Shown: positions 34,679 through 46,096 of the stretch, one piece after another | Position numbering within the stretch: the stretch's first letter is position 1 | Layout of the letters: each line of letters starts with the position of its first letter | Assembly: GCA_021307315.1 (NCBI GenBank) | Contig: JAJSPD010000002.1 | Coordinates: forward strand, 1,364,001-1,428,000 | Origin: Bisporella sp. PMI_857 | Taxonomy: Eukaryota; Ascomycota; Leotiomycetes; Helotiales; Helotiaceae | Reading direction: 5' to 3' | Length of the DNA: 64,000 bases | The notes under the pieces: generated by a model | What the model was told of the DNA's origin: nothing | Seen by the model: the letters and a program-made list of their open reading frames with translations, nothing else | Databases searched by the model: none | Translations under genes and position numbers: made by a program

Positions 34679-35126
34679 TTCTGCAGGGACGAGGCCGACC
34701 CAAAGCTGTTGGACTCTCTTGTAGTGCAGTTTTGTTGCGCAAGAATGAGGAGGAGGATGGTGAAAAGTCTTTCAAAGTATGAATTGGTTACTCTATTACT
34801 TTTAATCGAAGCCCATAAAGTGGAAAAACTAGTTCTTAAACTTGATTCATTGTATGTCAGCATTTGAAGTCGAGTCATCCGGCAACTGTGGCGCAGTAGC
34901 CTGCAGACTAGCAGTCAATCTACACCAACTGTGCCTATGATCATCAGACGATCAGCAGCAGCCATAGACTAGATCTAAAGCCCAAGTATTATTCCTCAGC
35001 ATAGATGCAGAGGACTCTTCCATAAACCATTCTGAATATCATGCGTGAAGAACCATTGACCACAAAATTGATGCCGCCTCCCTTTAATGCTGCGCTCCAA
35101 ACTCCGTAAAAGACCACACGCAGCGC
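34679..35126. other. Short intergenic region
   Basis: 448 nt separating the 5' end of the Pth1 gene from the 3' end of the BAR-protein gene; no feature recognised. Confidence 0.5.
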
Positions 35127-36460
35127 TCAAACTGCACCGCTAATAGACAGGCCACGAATCTCCTCAAGAACTTCCTCAACCCTGGTATCAAGCTGGCCTT
35201 GCGCATATTGTTCACGAGTGTCGGGGTCGAGGTATTGCTGTACTTGAGCCATGCGGGAATACACTTCGGCGCAAAAACGGAGTTGTATCTTGACTAAAGC
35301 TTCGAAAGATGGATCCAGATATGGGACACGTAGGTCGATAAGTTGTGGAAGCTCGGAGAATAGCTGCTCGTTGAGTTGCTCATACGCTGCCTTCGCCATT
35401 GCCTCTTCCTTTTCGGCGCGCGGTAATTTCGTCACATCTTTATCAGGCTTCTCAGCAAGCTTCTTAACTTTAGCGCGCATTGCATCATAGTCTATCATCT
35501 TGTTGTTGCGTTTCTTGATGCCTGTAGTGTGTTAGATGTGAAATTACTCAGGTGTGGCGTAGACTTACACTCGTTGACGTCTGGGAAATAGGCTGTAAAA
35601 CGGGCAATAGGTTCAATCACTGTAGTACTAGATCGTGTAAGTGTAGTGACTAAAGCTAAGAAGCTGAAACATACCGGTATGGTCCATCGAGTGCTTTAAT
35701 AGTTTCTGCATCCAGATCCTCCACTGCTTGCTTGTATGAACGGCTAACGCCATCGCGGGCTCCAGAATCACCATAAAATGCATCAATTGTCTCAGCTAAA
35801 CGCATCTGACTCGAGGTCATAGCTAAATTGCATTAACGATAGCGTAGAATCAAGCTAGGACGAGCTTACCACGCAGAGAGTCGAGATATCCTTTTGATTC
35901 CTTCGCCAACTTATTTGCAGCTGCCTCCATCGTGCGATAGCGACTAATATCGATTAGCAGGAGCTTTGGTGGTACTATCGTAAAATCTTTGGCCACGATT
36001 TGAGGGATTTGAAGGTTGGTGCCCAATTCTAGGTCGAGCATAATCAAGCTTTGCAAGTCGCATGAGCTCATTAACAGTTTCATTAGCATCCTTACGACCG
36101 CAGAGAGCAACGAGCGTCTCATAGTGGTATTTGTAGTCTGGCATGTGGAAGGCTGTTGATTTGAAGAGGTTTGTTGCGAGGTGCTATGTAGTGATTGTAA
36201 GAAAGTGTTGTGCTACTGACCGTTCCTCAACTTCGTAATCTCGGTCGTTGGTCTTTTCAACATGACCTTCAATAAAGTTAGCATCGTATACTTGACGGCT
36301 AACCGTATCGTGCCACTGGCCGACCAGAAAGGATCACAAACCCGTCTTCATCATAACCTGGGTCGTCGCCCGGTTTACATTCTTTTTGAAGCCTGCCACC
36401 AATAATCAACAAAACTCTTGCTGCATATCTTTATAGATTGTTCATACCTGCCCACGACAT
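35127..36460 (-). CDS. RVS161: BAR-domain protein, Rvs161/Hob3 type
   Basis: Seven exons join in frame to 261 residues: complement(35127..35521, 35569..35627, 35675..35822, 35870..35943, 36221..36266, 36342..36392, 36448..36460). The first exon codes only MSWAG, followed by FKKNVNRATTQVMMKTGHVE and DYEVEERRYRTMEAA. The BAR helices include KLAKESKGYLDSLR, MRLAETIDAFYGDSG, PIARFTAYFPDVNE and IDYDAMRAKVKKL. The terminal SELPQLIDLRVPYLDPSFEA block is diagnostic for Rvs161. The protein has BAR only, without SH3. It dimerises with the Rvs167-type amphiphysin to bend membranes during endocytosis and polarised growth. One intron (35944-36220) is 277 nt, against 47-75 nt for the others. The gene is divergent from ALB1. 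Confidence 0.95.
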
Positions 36461-36870
36461 GTTTACTGATGGATGGATAGTATCCCAGTTCAGCGCAAAA
36501 GATTCTCTAAAAGATAAATAAATGGTTACAGACGCTGGCGCAAACTTGTTCGTGTGATTTGGAAAGTGGTTCTTGAAGTAAAGTATGAAGATCATCAGTG
36601 ACGACGTTGTGGTGGCGGTGCGATGCGGCGCAAACGGCCGCATTTACTGAGTGCATCCGGAGTTCGCAAGAATAATAATCCGGTCCTGCCCCTCCACCCA
36701 AAAAAAAAAATGCTTCGAATCACTTCCAGATTTCGACAACTAGGTTTCTAAAAGCTTCTACAATCAATTGAAATCTCTAAAGGCCGAGAGCAATCCAACC
36801 CAACTGTTTCACATATCTTCATTTCTTTTCAACCAGTTTACAAGCCAGCCCCCTAGCCTACATTATCAAG
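36461..36870. promoter_or_regulatory. Bidirectional promoter between RVS161 and ALB1
   Basis: 410 nt separate the two start codons, so both promoters share it. A run of eleven A at about 36700-36710 and CT-rich stretches just before the ALB1 start are visible. No specific factor site is claimed. Confidence 0.55.
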
Positions 36871-37323
36871 ATGCCATCTCGAGGAAATCCTAATGTTCCC
36901 AACAAGCAACGTCGTATAGCTAGTCGCCGAAAAGCCCAAAAGGCCAACGCTATCAAGAAAATTGTCAAGAATCCCCGTGGCACCGCCAGAAGCAGCGTCC
37001 TCTATCCCACCAGCGGGCCTGCTGCGCCTGTATCCAGCAAGAAAGCAAGGAAGCTGGAGTCAGCTGCGAAGCATGCGAGACAACGGCAGATTGAGAGGGC
37101 GATGGCAGCCGAGGGAGAAGTACGGATGACTGGTGGGTCATACGTATTGCAATGAGCGAGAATATAGGCACTGATACAATTAGATGCACCAACTACCACG
37201 AAGAAGCAAGTACTAGAAAGCGAGGATGAGATGATGGACGTGGACAAGCTTGCTATTGTAAGTAAGAATAAGACAAAGACCAATAAGGCAGACGAAGATG
37301 CAGATGTCGATATGGTCAAATGA
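36871..37323 (+). CDS. ALB1: Ribosome biogenesis protein Alb1
   Basis: Exons 36871..37132 and 37184..37323 give 133 residues. The 51-nt intron (GTGGGT donor, TTAG acceptor) joins MT to DAPTTTKKQ. The protein is small and very basic at the N-terminus (NKQRRIASRRKAQKANAIKK), with SKKARKLESAAKHARQRQIE in the middle and an acidic tail (DEDADVDMVK). This matches the Alb1 family, shuttling factors that accompany Arx1 on pre-60S ribosomal particles during nuclear export. The short conserved core and overall layout support the call. No enzymatic domain is present or expected. Confidence 0.82.
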
Positions 37324-39010
37324 AGGATACATAGTGGCAATGGAAGACATGGCAGCATTACTTCGAAATGGAGTACTATGGGCATATAACTTGTCTGAAG
37401 GCATCGGCTGCTTCTGGCAATATCTTTTATAGGAGCTTCGGCGTCTGGTGTTGTGGTATTGGCAGGTATGTGTATATCTCTCTACATGAAATGCTGCAAC
37501 ATGATGAGAAAAACACAAGATTATCACAGACCTGTTCTTATTCATACTTGAGGACAATCTTGGACATTTGCCTGATTTGCATTTTGATATACACTTTAAT
37601 ATGTTTAGATTTTCAATATTTGAAAGCTAATTTGATGAGACAGATACCAATGGAGTGCAGATCTAGTCAAAACCCTTAGCTATCCTACTAGTGTGCAAGA
37701 TAATTATCGAGCCGCTACAAACTCATCGTCAATTCCATGAATCTATGTCTACCAAGATTCTATTCCTTAGCATTTTGCTCCCACGAGTTCATATGCTTGT
37801 GGAAAATATTTTTGTTCTTATTCAACTAATGCCCTTACTTCCAATTCTCGGCTCCTTCCCTGAGATTCATTTAGATTACTCGTTCGGGACATATGTGGTC
37901 CGACTATCCTCTTATGCCCAGCCGAACCTCCTCACAAGAAGATCCTGTCATCAATTCCTGATGTGACACCTGTAAAAGGAAACATACTTCCAAAACATGC
38001 CCGTGCGATTTCCCAGAATTGCAGGATTCTCCATCTCTTGCCGTATTTACATGCGGAAAGCACTCGCTAGAAGGATCATGACTAAAGCTATGGTTATGAG
38101 ACGAGCCTGCTGGAGGGTATCTGTTAGTGTGACCAGGTTTTGTTTCCAGAGAAGACGAAGTCTGAATAACTAGAGGATGCCCTCACACTACCAGCAGATT
38201 AATATCCTAAGAGAGGATATAACAGAAGACCATACCCACTGTGCATGCAATGGCGAAAACGTCGGCAGCGTATGAGAAGTACCCAAGAGTGCGGGGGAAA
38301 ATGATGGAAGATTTCAAAAAGAAAGGAAAACTTAAGTGTATATAGCCTGTGTATCTTTTCTCGGAAATGAGTATAATATGCTCCAAAATAAAGCCTTTAG
38401 TATGAAGCATACTGCCGGTATAGAAAAATATATTTCTTCCGTCTGCTGAACAGCGAACTCGTTACGATCAGGTCTTTGGTTCTCATCCCTTTCCTCTGAC
38501 TCGGAGGCTTGAGAGGAATTATTCGGCTCCCTTCTTAGCAAAAGGAGTCCATATCACCATTAAATTCACTTGAAATTGCCCCAAAATGGTAGTATGAGTA
38601 TTTAACTCTGGGCATTGAGATCTTGATTCAAGAGAGAGAAAGGCTTTGACTATTTAAAAACAAATACAGAGATTCATTTCAATTCCGACTTTTCAAGAGG
38701 CATGACTTAATTTTTGCGCGATTATAAACACTCTTAGAAGCAGAAACAGTCGTATTGATCACTGAAATGACAAATCAATGTCCCTAGTTCAAAATAGGGC
38801 AGGAATGTTTTATCACGTGGTCGCCTATTTCAGGGGCAAGCAATGAAGTACGGCCCCTTGTCGACACTCTGGAACAGGTTCGAACGTAGCTATTCAGTCG
38901 AGATTCCAAGACTAGGAATAAATCACGGTGATGGCTGCATGCCTATCCCAGATACTTATTCCTTCAATTCCCTAATGTTCGTCTACAAAGTATTGTACAT
39001 TCGGCCATGC
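37324..39010. other. Intergenic, no supported gene
   Basis: 1.7 kb of AT-rich sequence with only short unrelated frames. Confidence 0.5.
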
Positions 39011-39557
39011 TCAAGATGCAGCGTCCTCCTCAACATAAGCTGGTGGTGGTTGTGGTTCTTCCAAAGCGTATACAGGAAGCTGTTCATCATCTCCATGTTG
39101 AAGCGTCGCAGAAGCACATGCACCCTCACCGCCCTCGTACCCTCCATCGTTCACAATGTAGACTGTACCATAGTTTCCACAGTTTGCTGCCCGTAGTCTG
39201 TCCACTGGGATAGCCAAAATTTTCCACCTCCCTTCCATGTACTGAAACTTAAAGGACCCAGTAACAGAGTCAAAGCCAGGCGTTACAACGCTCACTGGGG
39301 CACGATACCTCTCCTTCAAAACTTGGACGGTCCTCGTAACTCGGGTATCGATTATTGAGTAATTTGCCGAATAGACGATCCGCTTCAGTTTGCAAGACCA
39401 GGTCGAGGTGTATATGATCATGATATTTATCGTGGTTCTCTCGGGTCGGCTACGAGGTTGAAGGGAAGCTTGTAGCTGCTGGGGTGCGCTGTTGACATCA
39501 AAGTTAGCGTTAGTTTGTATTTTGAGCCAATGTTATGGTATGATACCACTGCCTCAT
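39011..39557 (-). CDS. Hypothetical protein, tentative model
   Basis: The tentative model complement(39011..39488, 39547..39557) gives 162 residues, with a 58-nt intron (GTATCA donor, CTAACTTTGATG branch region, CAG acceptor). The second exon alone carries an open frame of at least 136 codons. It contains TRTVQVLKERYRAPV, GSFKFQYMEGRWKILAIPVD, NYGTVYIVNDGGYEGGEG and a proline-rich end (ALEEPQPPPAYVEEDAAS). I recognise no family. The composition is protein-like and better than that of the overlapping plus-strand frames. An upstream exon beginning MLTHENQR near 39681 is possible but does not keep the frame. Confidence 0.4.
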
Positions 39558-41047
39558 GAGTTGTTTGTATAAAAGGCATAACTGAGAGTACTCCCCTGCA
39601 ACAGAATAGATATCAAAATATATCAATACAGAGAGCCTTGCTTCAAGGAGATGACTCACCTCTGATTCTCGTGAGTTAGCATTGTCTATATGCCGACTGT
39701 TGCCGAGATGATTCTCTACAACAGTCTGCTGATAATGTGAAAGATTTGCCGAACTCTTTCTACTGCTTTATCGTATGCGATGTGGGAGTGGTGGGTTGGC
39801 TGAAGTAGATAGGAAAGCTCCTGGAGATGGTTGATTCATAAAGTCCTGCCAGACAGTAGCGGACATCTGAATTGGTCGGCAGACAGAACCACCTAGAAAG
39901 CCAGCCTTACACACTTCAAATATTTTCGCTTTGTTTCTCTTTAAGCCACAAGTTGTAGTTGATCCACCACCTCAATATCGACGCACAAAGTATTAAGGAT
40001 CACTAAGTAGCTGTTAAAATATCTCAGAATAACAGTTGATTTACATTGGAGAAGATGGAGCGACTAGTGGGCTATAGGTATGCCTAATCTCTCGGCCTAC
40101 TCAAGGCAAGCAGTATTGCAATGAATGTGAATATTCCTCCATACAAGCACTAGAAACCCTATTATGTAATATATTTGGAGAATGTCTCGTCAATGACCCT
40201 AGTAACTTGTGAGCAAACTCTTTGGTCAATGAAAATATAAGCAAGAGTTCTACTCTCCTCCAAGAGAAACACGGCAATATCCTCCCCAAAAAAGATAAAA
40301 ATATCATTACAGTGGATCAAGTTCACAAAACGAGTGCTGCATATATCAAGCAGCCGCACAAGAGTCCTGAAAACCTTTTATCCTCAAAACCGAGACTTTG
40401 AGCTTCACTTTTCCTCCATGTAGCTTGCAAGCCTCCGCTCCACAACAAAGTCGTATATTTTCTCGAATTGGACTATAATGCGCCATGTTAAGCTTTAAAT
40501 ATTCTGCAAACTCCTAAATACTTGATTGTCATTACTAGCACTCACCTGTCAATTATGGCAAAGATCCCTTCAATGCTGGTCGATTTCCGGTCAAATAGTC
40601 TACATTTACATCGGAATATCAGCAAAATTAATGTTTAAATATTCTGGAAAGTTCCAAGCCATGCCTATCTAGTTTTGTCTTTAATAGGTCAAATAATATA
40701 ACTATTGCACCATAATCCTTGCATTTAGTAGACTTATTTATCCGACTCTTAGTAAAAAAAAAGGGGCATTAGTCTAATCATATGCTGGTCCCAGTGCCTG
40801 AATTCCGAGTTTGTAGAAACGTATGCCTCTATGCGCCAGCATTCAACCCTCCTCCACGAAATTTGTCGAATGCAAGCAAACCAAGATCAAACGAGCTCCA
40901 AATCCAATGTAGTATATTTTACTTCTCATCACAGCCATTTCTCACTCGCGTTAAATGCAATACGAGTCTTTAACAACGCCTCACGTTTCACTTCCTACCC
41001 CATATCTATTACCCTCAAGCACATTTCGCAAATTGCCGTGACTGTGG
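39558..41047. other. Intergenic, no supported gene
   Basis: 1.5 kb of AT-rich sequence. Short frames on both strands have no recognisable content. Confidence 0.5.
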
Positions 41048-41598
41048 CAATGTTTTCTGTCACCACCTCAAAGATCGATACCATCGAAGAACCCACAATT
41101 GCCGATTCAGCTGAGGAAAGAACATGAAGATTGAAGGGTATATTCACAACAAGAAAACCGGAGATGCTCTTCAAATGCCAAACCCTTCTTCAATGGGGCC
41201 TTCAAATCATTTCTCTCTAACGAAGCTAAAAACCTATACATCGTATCTCAGAAACCTCTCAAGCTTTCCTCACTAACCGGCATTGATAAGGATCAAGGTT
41301 TCTATCCCAAAATTGGTAGCTGAAAGAAAACTGGACTTCCACAGACACGCCCAAAGAAGCCAATCATTTGCGGGACCTTCGGTCTCAACGCTCATCAGGA
41401 TTCGGATTGCTTTATGACTAATTACGACAAGCTCATAGGTTTCCTTACAACTCCATCCTGAGCGGAGCAGCCATTAGATGCAGTGTTATGGGCACTTCCA
41501 GAATAAAGCTGAAGTCAACTCGGCCGGTAAAGGATGCCGAGATTTGCTCTATCTGTAGCTTAGAGAAGCTCTTTGCTCGCAATTGTGAAGAAGAATAA
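41048..41598 (+). pseudogene. Decayed member of the local zinc-knuckle family
   Basis: An ATG at 41048 opens MFSVTTSKIDTIEEPTIAD, ended by TGA after 26 codons. The next frame stays open through a serine/asparagine-rich stretch (MPNPSSMGPSNHFSLTK). In a third frame, 41342-41461 encodes IICGTFGLNAHQDSDCFM followed by KLIGFL. This lines up with the CCHC knuckle of the 44254 gene (C-x2-C-x4-H-x4-C-F, then a hydrophobic helix), with the second Cys replaced by Phe. At 41521-41598 another frame reads EICSICSLEKLFARNCEEE. That keeps the C-x2-C-x9-C spacing of the C-terminal variant knuckle, with His replaced by Phe. The order and spacing of two independent motifs support common ancestry with the three genes downstream. 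Confidence 0.65.
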
Positions 41599-42621
41599 AT
41601 CTGGATTGGCGGGTAGTGGCCAAGAGAAGTTTTAAGAGGGATGCGTGGGTCATACAATAGCTGTAGCTTGCTGACATAGACAGGTTATCATCTATCTAGC
41701 CAGATTCTCTTCGAAGCTCGATATTCAACCTTCAGTCTTCATTCAGCGGGAAGCAGCAGCCTCGGGCCTATTGGACTTTTGCCTTGCTCATCATTCTTCA
41801 GCATATGAGGTATGATTCAGCTCTCTCATGCCCTTGATAGGGATCCACTAGCTTTAATAGGAAACCTAACAGTTTCTACAATGGCTTTGGCAAACGGTTT
41901 AGACGCCTGTGGATAAGGACTCTATATTATCGAATGGGTATGAAACAACCTGAGTGAATGTATATTCCACAGCATACAATAGAATCTCAATTTACACAAA
42001 CTACTCACTTTAATGTCTACTCCCAACCCGCTATACTGAATCCGGTGTCTCTGGTGAACTGCGGGCTCCTGTTATCCACAGCATCAAAGCGTCCACCTCC
42101 TTTCAAGATCTCGCCAAAGAAGCCGCTATACCATATTCGGGAACCTTCGCGAGCCCCTGAATTTTACTGATGATGACACTTATAATATCCCGGTCAAATG
42201 GTTAAGAGTTGTGATAAGTCTTTCATAACTTTATGCTTCTGTAAATCCAATACATCCAAATAATGATCCATCAAGGGGAAAAGCAGACAATAACAAACCT
42301 AACTTTGGTGATAAAAGATGCTTCTTTCAAAATTGTACTTCTTCTCGTCAGTGTAGGCTTTGAAATAAAACACTGAACATTCCACTTGTATACTTAACTG
42401 CATATCAAAGAAATAAGTTTCCAATCTCTTAGTAATCTGTGCCTGGAGCCTCAGCCTTGTTATTGTTTGTCCTTACCTGGACTAGTGCGCTTAGCAGGTT
42501 GGAGCGTCTATCTCACACCATCCTGAATTGAAATCAAAACTTCCTTCTACTTGCAAATCATCCCGAACAAACCTCACTCAAAGTCCGCAGTCATTGTTGG
42601 TGGTTGCTCGTATCGTTCAAG
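41599..42621. other. Intergenic within knuckle block
   Basis: About 1 kb with short broken frames, possibly further debris of the same family. Nothing can be assigned. Confidence 0.4.
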
Positions 42622-43515
42622 ATGACTAGAAAGAAGAAGGCTAGGAAGATCTCTTCTGACAGCCAAACCGCTCAAGCCACGGCCCCAGCTGGAGTTTTCG
42701 GCATCAACCCATTCGCCCTCCTCGATGACGAAGCCGATGACTCCCTAAAGACACCTCCTCAGCTTGAGTCAATCAATCAACAAACGGTCTCGGCCTCGAT
42801 CCCCAATGCAGAAAAGCAAACGGACGGCGCAGTTGTTGACACTGCTCAATCAAAGCTGGCCAAGGAGAACGACAACGAGTCTGAGAAATCTGGTTACTCG
42901 GACTCTATCACTAAACGTGCCAAGAGCATCAAATCCCTAACTCAAGAGTTATTGTTCTGTACCACCTGCCAAGGTAGCAGCCATGACAGTTCTTGCTGCT
43001 TCTTAACCCATCCTGGGCAGCTTAGGTCTTACTTATACCGTCACCCAGGCCATAGGGGGTACTGGAAGCGCCAAGTGCAGGCTTATCAGGCTCTAATCGC
43101 GGATACGGAGATCGAGGAGATCAAGCGTCACGAACTTCCCCATTTCAAGCCAAAGACGCCAGACAATCAGATATACTGCGAAGACTTCAACAACATTCAT
43201 TCCCAAGCCAACGATACTACCTACCCAAACTCAAGCAAATTGTCCATTCGCTCCTGTCGTGATGTAGCATCCAGTGAAGTTGACGGTAACTATGCCGTGT
43301 CCGAATCGAATAATGAGAACGCCACACCTGAGATTCTTGGTCCTACTTATGACACAAACTTCGAGCTTGTTAATAATGTACGACTTCGAGACCGCCCATC
43401 TATATATCTGACCACCGATGTGCCTACTGGCTACTGCTGGTGCTGCGGTGCATTTTATGGACACATTATGGGATGCTGGGCTGGAAATTTCGGATATCGT
43501 CGATTCTTCCGCTGA
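42622..43515 (+). CDS. Zinc-knuckle family protein 1, unknown function
   Basis: A single exon of 297 residues starts at MTRKKKARKISSD. The N-terminus is basic, then polar and disordered for about 110 residues. A CCHC-type knuckle follows (CTTCQGSSHDSSCCF, C-x2-C-x4-H-x4-C), with a conserved helix after it (LRSYLYRHPGHRGYWKRQV). About 90 polar residues later, the protein ends with a variant knuckle CWCCGAFYGHIMGC (C-x2-C-x5-H-x3-C). The same two-knuckle order occurs in the next two genes on the same strand. CCHC knuckles bind single-stranded nucleic acid in many proteins, but nothing here shows the partner. There is no signal peptide, membrane segment or retroelement domain nearby. Confidence 0.75.
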   Translation: MTRKKKARKISSDSQTAQATAPAGVFGINPFALLDDEADDSLKTPPQLESINQQTVSASIPNAEKQTDGAVVDTAQSKLAKENDNESEKSGYSDSITKRAKSIKSLTQELLFCTTCQGSSHDSSCCFLTHPGQLRSYLYRHPGHRGYWKRQVQAYQALIADTEIEEIKRHELPHFKPKTPDNQIYCEDFNNIHSQANDTTYPNSSKLSIRSCRDVASSEVDGNYAVSESNNENATPEILGPTYDTNFELVNNVRLRDRPSIYLTTDVPTGYCWCCGAFYGHIMGCWAGNFGYRRFFR

Positions 43516-44253
43516 TCATACGAAAAAGCAAATTCATGTTTATAATTTATCGAGTGCGGTTGCTTTAGGTTTTCGATTGAGCATTGAAAGCCAGAAAGTG
43601 ATTGTGACAAAGGTGTTTGATCTCGTGGAGAGTGAAGCAGAGCGGGATCTGGAGGCACCGAGAGTTCTTCTATAGCAAATAGAAGCGAGTTCTCAAATAT
43701 TTGCACAGACCGGTGTGTGATGTCATGAACAGCTAACTCTTTTTTGCTAGGTCTCGAGAGTCCTGATACTTCACTTTCACGAATATATCCTGCAAATGCA
43801 TTCTTCTAAGTTTGACTTTTCTTCCATTGTCATGGCCGCCTGTAGAACCTGCTTGACGTCATCTAGGTCCCAGAAATGCGCTATGGCAATATCGGTCTAT
43901 TCTCCACTATCTTTTGAGGATCGCCTTTCATATTCAATGCTATACATGTACACTGGCTTGGCAGATTGTCTTAGTTGGCGGCTAGCGGAGCACTATGATA
44001 TTCACCACTCTGTTCAATAGCAGAATATACCTATTTTCCTCTACCAACACGTATAAAGTAGGCGTCGTTCTCTAAATTTGTTTTTGTCTTCATCAAAATA
44101 CAACATCACGCCAATCTCCCGACACCCCAACATCCCGCACACCATTCGCTTCTTCTAAAATTTGCTGATAATCTCTCTGCCTCTCAAATCGTTGCAAGTC
44201 GCTCTGATTACTACTTGATCTGTTTATATCAATTGCTTTTCACAACAGACAAA
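43516..44253. other. Spacer between knuckle genes 1 and 2
   Basis: About 740 nt holding the 3' flank of the first and the promoter of the second knuckle gene. A CT-rich stretch precedes the second start, and no further gene is supported. Confidence 0.5.
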
Positions 44254-45012
44254 ATGTACCACTATCCCAGCAGCAACTTGAAGGGCAGAATGCCAGCCAG
44301 CATCAATCCTAACATCGCCAGCAGTCGGGCACAGCGATCTCACCAAATCTCAACAGCACCATTCTATGAAGCGTACGCAAGCACTGCGATTCCTTTGCAG
44401 AAAAGCGCCACTCACTCGAGGCATTCCGCTGTGGCCGTCTGCGACACCATGAGCTCCGCTCCTACGAATCATCCATACGCCAGTAGCTCAGGTCGAGCCC
44501 AAGCCATCGAGCCTTTCTCTCCTTCCAATTCCCAATCACAACCTATGTTCAATTATAGTGGCGGTTACAATCAGGGTCAAAGCCAAAGCTATGATTTGGG
44601 CAGTCAGGGTGGTGAAAGTTATTATCATAGTCCCGGCCAAGGCAATAGAGCTCCTTCATTTGTTGGCAATGCTCCCTCACGACAAGATCGAAGCACCATG
44701 AAGTGCACCTTCTGCAAGAGGGATGGGCACACAACCGACTTATGCTTCTTGGCCAATCCGGCCCGATTGGAAACTTTTATTCAACGCTTTCCAGACCAGA
44801 GGGAACATTGGGAGAAGAAACTGAAGCTTCACCAACAACGGCAGGCTAAGAAAGAAGAGCAGTTTCAAAGTCGTCCTCGAGCCTGCTTCAAGTGTGGCTC
44901 CACCGAACATATGATCAGCAGCTGCCCACAAAACCGCGCTTGTTCAACATGCGGGTTTCGAAATAGCCACGGTTATGGCTGTGCCGCCGCCACTTTTGGT
45001 AGTCATCACTGA
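44254..45012 (+). CDS. Zinc-knuckle family protein 2, unknown function
   Basis: A single exon of 252 residues starts at MYHYPSSNLKG, in good context (GACAAAATGT). The first ~145 residues are rich in Ser, Gln, Asn, Gly and Tyr (SGGYNQGQSQSYDLGSQGGE), a prion-like low-complexity composition. Three knuckles follow: CTFCKRDGHTTDLC and CFKCGSTEHMISSC, both C-x2-C-x4-H-x4-C, and then CSTCGFRNSHGYGC of the variant form C-x2-C-x5-H-x3-C. A helix (LETFIQRFPDQREHWEKKL) follows the first knuckle, as in protein 1 (LRSYLYRHPGHRGYWKRQV). Low complexity plus CCHC knuckles is typical of RNA-binding granule proteins; that role is an inference. Confidence 0.78.
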   Translation: MYHYPSSNLKGRMPASINPNIASSRAQRSHQISTAPFYEAYASTAIPLQKSATHSRHSAVAVCDTMSSAPTNHPYASSSGRAQAIEPFSPSNSQSQPMFNYSGGYNQGQSQSYDLGSQGGESYYHSPGQGNRAPSFVGNAPSRQDRSTMKCTFCKRDGHTTDLCFLANPARLETFIQRFPDQREHWEKKLKLHQQRQAKKEEQFQSRPRACFKCGSTEHMISSCPQNRACSTCGFRNSHGYGCAAATFGSHH

Positions 45013-45958
45013 GCTTGCACGATCTATGATGAGGCTGCCTAGTTGCAGGCCTTGAGGCTCTTTCGCTTTCATCACTGGTATTTCCTTAAAATTAAGGCTA
45101 TGCATCGCTGGGCACAATGATAGACATTTCGTTTTGCACCATTGCCTTTTCAATGGATTGTTGCATGGATTTATTAGCTTGGGGAGTGTATCATGGAATC
45201 TGAGCCACAATACTCAGAATGCAGAAGTTGGCCACTTTTAGCACATGACTTTAAGGGTTGAGCAACATGATATCTGCTCATACAATTTCTCCTTTTGATT
45301 TCACTATTGCTCTATTGAGGTTGCTTCTGGTTGTCAACTTCCTAGATTTGTGTTGTGGTGGCTCTTGGACTGAGTAAGATGACAACTTTTGCTTGGAACC
45401 TTAGATCTCATAGACAAAAATCAAGCACATTCAACAGTTTCTGAATGAACCGGGAAATTCTGTCTGTAGCAAATTACATGGTTGTGCTAATGCTTTATCC
45501 TGATAGAATGTGTCTCTCCTCTTGAAGTGTTTCTGTTTGCATGCTAACGATTAATCCATGGGTTCGACCACCCCAACAGTTAAATAATTGAGAGTTGGCA
45601 ATATTTGCTGCAGGCCATTGACCAAGAAACGGGGTCACTTAATCTCATTTGCCCATTGAAACAGTGTTCTTATTGAACTCAATTTCTATTATTAAAAAAC
45701 ATTATGTGAAGATTTTGGAATTTTATGAAACAATGAAGCTAGATAATCAATCCAACATGGCACGAAGTTTACAGTGCAACTTATCACAGCCTGCCTTATT
45801 GTAACGTGTCGTTTAGAGTATTTTTAGGGAGTTATCTTGTTAGGCTGCTGCGTGAGCCAAAATCTCTGCATTTCAGTGTTTCTCAAGAGGCAAACAGGCT
45901 ATACTAAGGGGTATAAATGACTACGCTTCAACTTCAACACTGTGCGTTGTTTTTTCAT
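45013..45958. other. Spacer in knuckle block
   Basis: About 950 nt with no supported gene. A TATA-like GGGTATAAATG lies at about 45909, upstream of a very short frame. Confidence 0.45.
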
Positions 45959-46096
45959 ATGGCACAAGCGGCTGCAATCCTTCAAGACTGTTCCAACAAT
46001 AATGATTTTGCGGAGATCAGCACCCCGACTGACAAGAGCTACAATGGATCACCATGGGATATGATCAACCAACAATCCCACATGTTCAGAGTTTGA
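45959..46096 (+). CDS. Possible 45-residue small ORF
   Basis: ATG at 45959 opens MAQAAAILQDCSNNNDFAEI and stops after 45 codons. A TATA-like box lies about 50 nt upstream. The stretch STPTDKSYNGSPWDM faintly recalls the N-terminus of knuckle protein 3 (PTDKQYSVY). It could be a truncated family N-terminus, a small peptide or chance. Confidence 0.25.
   Translation: MAQAAAILQDCSNNNDFAEISTPTDKSYNGSPWDMINQQSHMFRV

Noticed and set aside
38878..38887. GGTTCGAACG resembling a tRNA B box (also GGTTCGACCA at 45561)
   Set aside because: Neither ends in the required CC, and no acceptor stem or A box is found around them; no tRNA gene was recognised in the window.
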